Positions 9,822 to 17,645 of a stretch of 59,717 bases of DNA are shown piece after piece. Position 1 is the first letter of the stretch; each line of letters begins with the position of its first letter. Origin of the DNA: Ascoidea tarda (nom. inval.) (lineage: Eukaryota; Ascomycota; Saccharomycetes; Ascoideales; Ascoideaceae); contig JAKTTS010000027.1 in assembly GCA_030560485.1 (NCBI GenBank), positions 1 through 59,717 of the forward strand, written 5' to 3'. Made by a program: the position numbers and the translations under genes. The notes under the pieces are model-generated. The model was not told the origin of the DNA. It saw nothing but the letters and a program-made list of their open reading frames with translations, and searched no databases.

Positions 9822-10041
9822 GCGAAAAGCATTTAAAGATATCCCGGAGACTCAATTACACCAATAAGCACCAACTGTTGAAGAACATTAAGCAGCACAC
9901 ACACATCTTGGAAATATTGACTGGCTCTGGCTAGATCATTGTACCACAAGCGCTTCTGATTGTCAGCAGCAGCACACAACAAAGTGGAAGATCAAAGTGG
10001 AAGGCAAAACGTTTCAAGGTGGCATACTATTTGTTGAGCAT
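9822..10041 (-). repeat. right arm of 220-bp inverted repeat
   Basis: Reverse complement of 6383-6602, 217/220 identical and gap-free, with a perfect core at 9836-10033. It ends about 270 bp upstream of the SWP1 ATG. The two arms are separated by 3219 bp. Confidence 0.97.
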
Positions 10042-10313
10042 CGACTCTGGAGGCAGGATGGGTTTTACAGACCTCGGCCAAAGAAAACACCAGGAAGGTA
10101 ACTAGTGTTCTTTTCTGACTGTCATATGCACTGAAGCACATTTATTTGCGCTGTAGTGCATGGTTCAAGATCCACGGGTGCGGATAAGTCTGGGACAGCA
10201 CTTACGCCTCTGCTGTGTAACTGTGGGACTGTTGTTTTCTGAGTTGACCACGAAAGCACTTTGAGTGCTCAAAGCTGTTCAGACACTGCTTAGACACTGC
10301 TCAGATCAACAAG

Positions 10314-11270
10314 ATGTTCTCCATGTATAAGATGCTCAGCTTGGTTCAGGTGCTAGTTGTGTTGTGCTTGGCCTGCTGCTCTGCTGCCTTTTCTGTCTCC
10401 AATGGGTTGCTCTCCATTGGGGCCCACGTCGAGAGCTTTGATTCTCTTCTGGCCTCACAACAGCCTCCAAAACAGCTTGAATTCACCTCCAGATCTGATA
10501 GTATCAAATTGTCTTTTGAAATATCTCTGTCTTCTGGCTTAATTGCTTCAAGCTCTCTCTCTAAACCAATTCAATGCGTTGTCTCGCTATCCAATGAACT
10601 CCACTACAAGGACAATGTCCACTCCGAGAATAATATCCTAGAAAACTATTACTATCCCATTATTAATGGCAATGGAAAAGTCGCTTTAAAAATCGATTTA
10701 AACAAAATTCCTAAAAACTTACTATTCAATTCAAATTCGTTAAATCTAAACTTAATTATAGCAAGTTACGATTCAAACTCAATTGAGGAAAACATATTCC
10801 AAAAGAATTTATTCAAGATCAAATTCTCTGATGATTTAATTTCTTTTCATTTCAATTCTAATTCAAAGGATAAAAAGAAACATACTTTAAAACCTAACTC
10901 AAATAATAACAATAACAAAATTAATTCTTTTAAACCTGAAATTTATCATATCTTTAATAAAGTCCCCGATCAAGCAAATAAATCATTAGAATTGCTTTAT
11001 TCTTTCTTATTTATATCAATTTCCATCGCTTATATATCGTTTTTAAATTTCAAGATTTTAAATCAAAAAGACTCTGATTCCAACTCAATTTCTATTTTCT
11101 CAAATTTGAAAAACATAAATGCAATCATATTAATAATCTGTCTATTTTCATTTGAGTTTTTCTTTATCCAGTATTGGAGATATGATAGCATCTTTAATAT
11201 CTTGATCAAATTTTTCTCTTTAATTGCTCCAACTCTATATTTCGGTTCAAAATTTTTGAAAAATATATAA
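10314..11270 (+). CDS. SWP1: oligosaccharyltransferase subunit Swp1 (ribophorin II)
   Basis: 318 residues; S. cerevisiae Swp1 has 286. It is a subunit of the ER oligosaccharyltransferase that N-glycosylates nascent proteins. The sequence shows an N-terminal signal peptide ending near CLACCSAAFS, a luminal beta-rich domain, an Asn/Lys linker, the family's conserved KPEIYHIFNKVP just before the first membrane segment, and three hydrophobic segments (about residues 227-247, 260-282 and 290-312). The start ATG at 10314 immediately precedes the signal peptide. It is followed in convergent orientation by IMP1, 110 bp away, the same pair and orientation as YMR149W-YMR150C in S. cerevisiae. This supports both identifications. 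Confidence 0.88.
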   Translation: MFSMYKMLSLVQVLVVLCLACCSAAFSVSNGLLSIGAHVESFDSLLASQQPPKQLEFTSRSDSIKLSFEISLSSGLIASSSLSKPIQCVVSLSNELHYKDNVHSENNILENYYYPIINGNGKVALKIDLNKIPKNLLFNSNSLNLNLIIASYDSNSIEENIFQKNLFKIKFSDDLISFHFNSNSKDKKKHTLKPNSNNNNNKINSFKPEIYHIFNKVPDQANKSLELLYSFLFISISIAYISFLNFKILNQKDSDSNSISIFSNLKNINAIILIICLFSFEFFFIQYWRYDSIFNILIKFFSLIAPTLYFGSKFLKNI

Positions 11271-11380
11271 ACAAATATATATACATATAAATTATAATAT
11301 ATCTATAATCAATATACACCACTTTTGTAATCTCTTGTACTTATCTTATAGTGCTTTTGCAATACAGACACAACAAACAA

Positions 11381-12154
11381 TTACTCAATAGAATAAACCT
11401 CGTCTTCAAAATTATTCGTTATCCATCGAAATCCATACACATTCAACCTATCATCTTCGTCGATTTTGATGAATGGTTCAAATATCAAATTAGCTGCAAT
11501 TATTTTCCCCTTTATCAACCCCATAGGAACTGGTCGATAACTCCTGGAATCCAATGACTGTGATAAATTATCCCCAGTTAGCCAACAATGTCCCTCAGGC
11601 ACTATTATATATCTATTCATCGAGTTGTATTTATTCTCATTGTATTCTTTCAATTCCAATTTTTTAAAAACTTCTCTATCCTGTATATCCTGTTTATCGG
11701 TTTTTTCAATATACTCTATATATTCATTTAACTTTTCATGAAATTCTTTGTCACCCTCAATTTTTTTATCTTTATCTTTATCTTTATCTTTGTCATTACC
11801 ATTGTAGCCAATTTTATCAAAGCCATTTAAATCTGATCCCATCGATGGATCAATCAATATCATATCCCCAGGCAACCCTGTTATCCTTTTACATACTCTA
11901 TGATGGGGCTCCGTCGGTTTAACTGCTACTATCACATCTCCAACCTTTAAATCTTTCCCATACTTGTATCTTTTTAAAACATGAGCATAATCGCCATTTG
12001 GTTGTAATGTTGGTGTCATTGATTCACCTGAAGTCTCTGTAAATTCATATATTTCATCCATAAATAAATGCAAAAAACATCCAAATCTTAATGACCATGT
12101 TATTATTCCCATCCCAACTGAGAAAGAAGAATTCAAATTAGCCATCTTCATCAT
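11381..12154 (-). CDS. IMP1: mitochondrial inner membrane protease subunit Imp1
   Basis: 257 residues against 190 in S. cerevisiae. Imp1 is a type I signal-peptidase-like Ser/Lys protease of the inner membrane that removes sorting signals on the intermembrane-space side. The catalytic serine is Ser45 in GESMTPT and the lysine is Lys89 in HRVCKRITGLPGD, the spacing of the yeast enzyme. A single hydrophobic segment precedes the serine. The C-terminal box GHCWLTGDNLSQSLDSRSY is intact. The extra length is a Lys/Asp/Glu-rich insertion of about 70 residues between the lysine box and the C-terminal box, including a DKDKDK repeat encoded by a 6-bp repeat near 11763-11790. It is convergent with SWP1. 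Confidence 0.93.
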   Translation of the reverse strand: MMKMANLNSSFSVGMGIITWSLRFGCFLHLFMDEIYEFTETSGESMTPTLQPNGDYAHVLKRYKYGKDLKVGDVIVAVKPTEPHHRVCKRITGLPGDMILIDPSMGSDLNGFDKIGYNGNDKDKDKDKDKKIEGDKEFHEKLNEYIEYIEKTDKQDIQDREVFKKLELKEYNENKYNSMNRYIIVPEGHCWLTGDNLSQSLDSRSYRPVPMGLIKGKIIAANLIFEPFIKIDEDDRLNVYGFRWITNNFEDEVYSIE

Positions 12155-12399
12155 GCCAATAAAAATTCATATATTTTTCATATAATTATCATATATTTTT
12201 CATACAATTTTCATTCAAACTTATCAATAATTTAAGTTTCAAATTGAAGAAAAGATAATTTTTTGATGGAAACACGTGCGTTTAAAGAAGAAAATGCCGA
12301 CAAAAAAAGAGAGACATTTGAAGATCATCTTATCTATTTTCAATATTCCATATTCTTGTATATTCTTGTTTATATTGTTAATTTAATATTTTATCACAC

Positions 12400-13359
12400 A
12401 TGGCAGCAGAACAGAGGAAATTAATTGAGGAAATGATGGGGAGAGATAGTTACTACCCATCTTCCTCTTCCTCATATGCACATAATAGACCACACAGAGA
12501 GATTAATTTATTTGATACCAAAATATGCAAGTCGTTTTTAGTTGGAACATGTCCTCATGATTTGTTTATTGGAACCAAAGAGGTGTTTGGTAAATGCAAA
12601 AAAACTCATTCAGAGAAGTTTAAGATTTATTATCAGAATCAGAAAAAGAACTTTCTTAATAATTTTAAAAATGATGATAATGCGAAAGATGGGAAAGATG
12701 AGAAAGATGAGAAAGACAACAACAGCACTAATGATGATAGCAATGAAAAACAAAAACAAAAAATTGGCGATAAAAATGGACATTCTCAAAATACAATAGA
12801 CAATAAAGAAAGAGATCAAAAAATAAAAAGAAATAACGAGAAAGAAAGAGAAAATTACAAAATTAAGAAAATGATTGAAGAATTTGAGATTGAGTATATT
12901 CGAGATCTAGAATACTATATAAATGAATGCAATTTCAAGATAGTTCAGGCGTCAGAGAATTTAAAACATACACCAGAAGAAGAATTGAAGATATCCAAGT
13001 TAACTAAAGAACTAGATAATATGGATAATAAGATTGGGATAATAATTCAAGAAATTGAGATATTAAATAACAACAATCAAGTGTTGAAATCAATAGTTGA
13101 GAGCAATAAATTAAATGAAATAATTTTACAAAGAAAAAAATTTTCAAAGACAATACGAGATTTAATTGATAATATTGGTCAAGTTGGTCAACAGAAATTG
13201 GAAGTTTGCAAGACCTGTGGGGCATATCTAAGTAGGTTAGATAGTGATAGAAGATTAGGGGATCATTTTATTGGAAAAATCCATTTGGCATATGTATTTA
13301 TGAGAAGCGAGCTAGAAGAATTGAAGCTCAAGCATGGTTATCATTCAAACAAGAGATAG
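12400..13359 (+). CDS. LUC7: U1 snRNP protein Luc7
   Basis: 319 residues. Luc7 is a U1 snRNP subunit that helps choose 5' splice sites. The N-terminal part carries a helix and the CCCH zinc finger (CKSFLVGTCPHD then GKCKKTH). A charged Lys/Asp/Asn-rich insertion follows, then a long coiled-coil region (about residues 150-265), then the C2H2-type finger CKTCGAYLSRLDSDRRLGDH with its partner histidine in GKIH. A short tail ends at HSNKR; there is no RS domain, as in yeast. The start ATG at 12400 begins MAAEQRKLIEEMMG, typical of the family. It is divergent from IMP1 across about 245 bp. Confidence 0.95.
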   Translation: MAAEQRKLIEEMMGRDSYYPSSSSSYAHNRPHREINLFDTKICKSFLVGTCPHDLFIGTKEVFGKCKKTHSEKFKIYYQNQKKNFLNNFKNDDNAKDGKDEKDEKDNNSTNDDSNEKQKQKIGDKNGHSQNTIDNKERDQKIKRNNEKERENYKIKKMIEEFEIEYIRDLEYYINECNFKIVQASENLKHTPEEELKISKLTKELDNMDNKIGIIIQEIEILNNNNQVLKSIVESNKLNEIILQRKKFSKTIRDLIDNIGQVGQQKLEVCKTCGAYLSRLDSDRRLGDHFIGKIHLAYVFMRSELEELKLKHGYHSNKR

Positions 13360-13380
13360 AAGGTGTATTGACTAGTTAGG

Positions 13381-13455
<75 letters not shown>
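13381..13455 (+). repeat. (TGAT)n microsatellite
   Basis: About 18 uninterrupted copies of the tetranucleotide TGAT between the convergent 3' ends of LUC7 and SRN2. Confidence 0.97.
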
Positions 13456-13518
13456 GTACTTATTTGTATATTATACTATATCATTTTATTTTATTAATTT
13501 AAAAATTGATAATTTTTA

Positions 13519-14379
13519 TCATAACATTCCACCGATTCTGTTTTCATGCAATCTTTTCAATCTTTCATTATTTAGATAGTAAGATTTTCTTGATGATTTG
13601 TAAAGTTTGATAAAATCTTGTATAGTTGAATCGTTATAGTATTTATTATCCGAAATTAAAGTTTGATTCGGATCATTATAATCTAAACTATTTTCATTTA
13701 CATGAATTAGTTTTAGTTGGTCAACTGGGTTCTCATTAGTATGATTGGTATTGTTATCAGAATTGGAATTGGGATTGGAATTAATATTAGAACCATGAAT
13801 GTTTACATTATCATTTAAGAATTTATTTAATAAAGAGTTTGAAATATTATTATAATAATCCTTTTTCAATAATAATTTATTATTTAGTAAATTGTTATCC
13901 TTATAGTTGAACTGGAATCTCTTTAACGAGTTGAATAATTTAATTTGTAACAAATTATTAAAATTTTTCTCCTTTTTCTTCAAATTGATTAGCCTATTGT
14001 TTGTTTCATATTTCAATTGATTCAAATCATTGAATCTCATCAATATTGAGTTTAGATTGTTAACCAAATTTGTTATTAGTTCCCTTTTCTCATTTTTGAA
14101 ATTAACAAAAAAATTTAAATTGATCAAATATCCCCGAAGCAAGTTGTCGCTGTTTAGGAACGTAACCAACTGAGACTGCGCCAATGAAGTTATAACCTCA
14201 GGTAGAGGTGGAAGCAAGCTCTCGTCTTCCTCTGAGTTGGTGGTGGTGTCTCCATGGTCTTTGTTCTTGCTGTTCTGGTCAACGCTGCCAGTGCTGTTCT
14301 GTTGCACTGCCTGGTCTTCTGCACCAGTTTTGTTGGGAGCAACAAAGGGCTTTGGTGGTAATGCAGGAGGTTGGTACAT
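13519..14379 (-). CDS. SRN2: ESCRT-I subunit Srn2/Vps37
   Basis: 286 residues from the ATG at 14379; the frame is open slightly further upstream to non-ATG codons. Vps37 proteins join Vps23 and Vps28 in ESCRT-I, sorting ubiquitinated cargo into multivesicular bodies. Visible parts: a Pro-rich start (QPPALPPKP), a block LPPLPEVITSLAQSQLVTFL, a long coiled-coil Mod(r)-like stretch, an Asn-rich insertion, and a C-terminal helix TIQDFIKLYKSSRKSYYLNN ending RIGGML. The identification by sequence alone is moderate. It is strengthened because the next old gene in the divergent direction is APT1, the S. cerevisiae neighbour of SRN2 (YLR119W/YLR118C). It is convergent with LUC7. Confidence 0.75.
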   Translation of the reverse strand: MYQPPALPPKPFVAPNKTGAEDQAVQQNSTGSVDQNSKNKDHGDTTTNSEEDESLLPPLPEVITSLAQSQLVTFLNSDNLLRGYLINLNFFVNFKNEKRELITNLVNNLNSILMRFNDLNQLKYETNNRLINLKKKEKNFNNLLQIKLFNSLKRFQFNYKDNNLLNNKLLLKKDYYNNISNSLLNKFLNDNVNIHGSNINSNPNSNSDNNTNHTNENPVDQLKLIHVNENSLDYNDPNQTLISDNKYYNDSTIQDFIKLYKSSRKSYYLNNERLKRLHENRIGGML

Positions 14380-14910
14380 GTTGAACACAGCCAGAGACAC
14401 ACTGCTCTTAAGACTTGGAGTATCGGTTGCAAATCCTTTAGCTGATGCTTGTTGAATTGGATCTTCTTCCAGCCCTTTCTTATCACTGGCTATTATGTCT
14501 GACGCATTAAAATGTCGGATAATGCAAATCTCAACGGTGGTTCTGCGCCATTTATATGGATACCATCCATCGCAATGGATATTTTATGTACCTGCATCGA
14601 TGAACATGCATCTGAATATGCACGCGTCTGCTCCAAATCCAGATCCGGAGAGAGTAAAAAGCAAACCCAAAAAGCCCAAACAATGCTTTGCAGAAACCTT
14701 CTGAAGGAAACCTTTTGAAGGAACTGCTATTTTGGATTCGCAGAATATATTGGCTTTGATTCGACACCATTCTACTCCCAGCTTCAGCCCAGTTCAGGTT
14801 TTTTCTACTCGCTAGCTGCTTCAAAGCCTTGTTGTTGTCTCTTCCATTCTCGTTTCACCCAACTTTCAAATCTTATCTAGACCACCACTATAAAAGACCC
14901 TGCTCTCGCA
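14380..14910. other. divergent promoter region SRN2 / chitinase
   Basis: The 531-bp spacer between two divergent genes. It is less AT-rich than the surroundings, with a TATAAAAG at 14889 in front of the chitinase gene. Short overlapping frames on both strands have no recognisable motif. Confidence 0.45.
14889..14896 (+). promoter_or_regulatory. TATA-like element close to the chitinase ATG
   Basis: TATAAAAG lies only 22 bp upstream of the ATG at 14911. Yeast transcription usually starts 40-120 bp after a TATA box, so if it is used, transcripts would begin inside the first 35 codons. Confidence 0.35.
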
Positions 14911-16278
14911 ATGTTTTCCCAGCTCTTGAAACGAGTCTCCAACCACTATTTGATCTTTCTGCTTCTCTTCTCTCTTCCCATAATCCTCCTCTATTTCTTC
15001 AAGTTCTTCTCAATGCCTTTGGTACAATTAAACCCTGAGTCTTTGTCCTCAAACCCCACTATTTTTGCTCCTTACTTGTATCTTTGGGGCAAGGGGAACA
15101 CTGAGTATTACAAGATATCCACTTTAACTGAAGCCCATCAAAAACTAGGCCTCAACACTGTCACTTTGGCCTTTGTTGTCAACTCAGTCGATGACATTCA
15201 TAGATGGGAGGACGATATCAGAAATTTCTATTCAATTACAAACAACAATGGTAATATCATCCTAAGTTTCGGCGGTGCTCTGGGAAATTATTTATCCAAC
15301 TTCCTAAGTGAAGACCAGGAATTTGAAACAATTTTAAACATCCTCAGAAGATACAATATAAATGCAATTGACTATGACATTGAAGGTCCAAATCTAACCA
15401 ATCTAACTTTAATCAATCAAATTGGCAGGGTTTTATCCAGATTACAAAGTGCTTTGCAAAACAATTTATACATTTCGTTAACTTTATCATCTCATCCAAA
15501 TCTTGGGTTAACTAATGATGGCATCCATTGTATTAAAACAATCCAAGGTTACAACGTCAACATCACTTTAATCAATGCAATGGCAATGGACTATTACATG
15601 TCCTTGGATGATATTCCCTATGCAAACACCTGGGGTCAAGCTGCTATCAAAGTGATTGAACTAATGAAAACACAATTACATTCCCATGTCTTTCCCAATA
15701 GATCTGCACAAGAAATCTATAAATCTATTGGTATTTGTCCTATGATAGGTAAAAACGATGATAACTCAGTTTTCACTCAAAGCGATTTTGTCGAATTATT
15801 AAACTTCGTTAGATATAAAGATATCGGTTTATTAACTTTTTGGGCTCTTAATAGAGATCAAGTCATTGCTGAAGCAGATCTAAACAAACCTGAAATGAGC
15901 ATCGCCATCTCATCTTTCAGTCAATCAAATGATTTTGAATATAGCAGGACTGCCATTAATTATCTTGGTACAAGGGGTCAGCCTTTTGTTATTAATTCCA
16001 ATTACAACTATTACCAAGATACTCAAACCCAGGAATATTCAAATAACAATCAACAGGTTCTCGACAACAACAATCAACAAGATTCCTCATCTTCTTCAAC
16101 CTCCGATTCTGTTCATCATGGTCACATCAAAGAATGGCAACTATACGTTGCATATAATAAGGACGATATTGTCTCTTATTTTAATCAATTATACATTTGT
16201 CTTCAACCCCATACTTCTCATGATCCGACTTGGACTCCTAGTGCTGCTGTTGCTTTGTGGCAATTATATACTCAATAG
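14911..16278 (+). CDS. secreted GH18 chitinase with C-terminal CBM5/12 module
   Basis: 455 residues. It would hydrolyse chitin outside the cell. The N-terminus is a signal anchor/signal peptide (core HYLIFLLLFSLPIILLYFF). The GH18 barrel spans about residues 47-330 and has all its landmarks: SFGG at 119-122, the catalytic DYDIE with Asp154, Asp156 and Glu158, the MDYY motif after beta-6, and the barrel-closing Trp in LLTFWALNRD. A Ser/Asn/Gln linker leads to a C-terminal chitin-binding module (about 408-455) with the W..... Y..GD.VSY...LY.C pattern and HDPTWTPS. This architecture and the strand motifs resemble bacterial chitinases rather than yeast Cts1. It sits between SRN2 and APT1, which are neighbours in S. 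cerevisiae, so it was probably inserted there. An upstream-start question is noted at the TATA entry; an alternative ATG lies at 15013. Confidence 0.88.
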   Translation: MFSQLLKRVSNHYLIFLLLFSLPIILLYFFKFFSMPLVQLNPESLSSNPTIFAPYLYLWGKGNTEYYKISTLTEAHQKLGLNTVTLAFVVNSVDDIHRWEDDIRNFYSITNNNGNIILSFGGALGNYLSNFLSEDQEFETILNILRRYNINAIDYDIEGPNLTNLTLINQIGRVLSRLQSALQNNLYISLTLSSHPNLGLTNDGIHCIKTIQGYNVNITLINAMAMDYYMSLDDIPYANTWGQAAIKVIELMKTQLHSHVFPNRSAQEIYKSIGICPMIGKNDDNSVFTQSDFVELLNFVRYKDIGLLTFWALNRDQVIAEADLNKPEMSIAISSFSQSNDFEYSRTAINYLGTRGQPFVINSNYNYYQDTQTQEYSNNNQQVLDNNNQQDSSSSSTSDSVHHGHIKEWQLYVAYNKDDIVSYFNQLYICLQPHTSHDPTWTPSAAVALWQLYTQ

Positions 16279-16616
16279 TCTTCCAAAGTTTTCAACAATT
16301 TTCAAAAGGTCTTGATATCATTTTTGCTCTAATTTATTTTTATTCTTTTTTACTTTTTTACTTTTTTACTTTATTCTTTTATTCATTTATTCTTTTTTTA
16401 TCTAGTCATCTATATATCTTTCATCACTAGTAAGTATCAACGATTTCCACTCTCATTAATAAGCATTACTCATCAACTCGAATGTCTTTCTCTGCTAGTT
16501 CGATGAAAGCTTATTTCATATAAATATTTCGACTTATTCCCAAAATCATTGTTGAAAAATAAACAGAACAAAATTATTCTTCATAATTAAATTATTCTCA
16601 ATAACTCAAAGATTTA
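16279..16616. other. spacer chitinase to APT1
   Basis: 338 bp, T-rich (runs of TTTTTAC near 16345-16375), containing the 3' end of the chitinase gene and the APT1 promoter. No gene is seen. Confidence 0.4.
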
Positions 16617-17492
16617 ATGCTAAGATCCTTCTTTTCTCTCTTTGCCATTCTCGTATTCCTTTCATTACCAATTTTATTTGTTTCTCATAAATTAAACTCA
16701 ATCCACAATAGCAATCTGCCAGATATTCAAAACAATATCGTCTCTAACATGTCTACTATAACTATCAATTCAATCAATAAATCTCCTTCCTCTGCTATCA
16801 TATTCATTCATGGTCTTGGTGACTCTGGTAATGGCTGGAAATTCCTAGCTGATATTCTCCAAGGCAAAAAATCAAATAATAAATTCAACCATATTAAATT
16901 CATCTTTCCTAATGCTCCAACCATCCCATTAACTGTTCAAAATGGTAACAAAATTCCATCATGGTTTGATATCTATGAAATGGGCTCAATTAATGCAAAG
17001 GACGATACAAAGGGTTACTTGAATTCGATCTCGACCATAAATAATCATATAGAATCTTTAATCAAAGATGATAATGTTCCTTCAAATCGAATTTTACTTG
17101 GTGGTTTCTCGCAAGGTGGTTCATTGACTTTATCTCAAATCATTCTAAGTAAGCATAAGTTAGCTGGTTTCATTTCATGCTCAGGTTTTGTTAAAATTAT
17201 TCCAGAATTATTGAAATACAAATCCACCGATGATATTAGAAAGAGTATTCCAAATATTGATACTGAAATTTTACAATTTCATGGGAAAAACGATAGGATG
17301 ATTAGTTTTAAATATGCACAACAATCTTATGATTTTTTTAAAAATGAATTTGCTTTACCAAATTTGAAATTCATTCCAATTGATGGAATGGGTCATCAAG
17401 TTGTCAATGAACAGTTGATTGAGATTGTTAAATTCATTGAAAAGATCCTACCACCTCTTGATTCTGATCCAAATTATAAATCAAATTTGTAA
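16617..17492 (+). CDS. APT1: acyl-protein thioesterase, Apt1/Tml25 type
   Basis: 291 residues, an alpha/beta hydrolase that removes palmitoyl groups from proteins. The nucleophile is Ser165 in GGFSQGG, with Asp226 in HGKNDRM and His260 in GMGHQV. The oxyanion motif is IFIHGLGDSGNGW. Family members have about 227-230 residues, so the first 44 residues here are extra. They form a hydrophobic segment (LFAILVFLSLPILFVS) that looks like a signal anchor. A second ATG at 16749 would give a 247-residue cytosolic form of normal length. Which start is used cannot be decided from sequence; alternative use would give two locations. It corresponds to YLR118C, neighbour of SRN2. Confidence 0.92.
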   Translation: MLRSFFSLFAILVFLSLPILFVSHKLNSIHNSNLPDIQNNIVSNMSTITINSINKSPSSAIIFIHGLGDSGNGWKFLADILQGKKSNNKFNHIKFIFPNAPTIPLTVQNGNKIPSWFDIYEMGSINAKDDTKGYLNSISTINNHIESLIKDDNVPSNRILLGGFSQGGSLTLSQIILSKHKLAGFISCSGFVKIIPELLKYKSTDDIRKSIPNIDTEILQFHGKNDRMISFKYAQQSYDFFKNEFALPNLKFIPIDGMGHQVVNEQLIEIVKFIEKILPPLDSDPNYKSNL

Positions 17493-17645
17493 CATACTAA
17501 AATAGAATCTTTATTAAATAAATAAAAAAAAAGAAACATATATATATATAGATTTATAATAAATAGATTTGTGTAATTTAATAGGTTTATAAGCTTAACA
17601 ATAGAATATATTCATAAATTAGAAACTTCCTTCTCTGGAGTCTCT

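Noticed and set aside
6383-10041. Mating-type locus of the flip-flop kind
   Set aside because: Inverted repeats fit, but no homeodomain, HMG-box or alpha1-box protein is encoded in or next to the segment.
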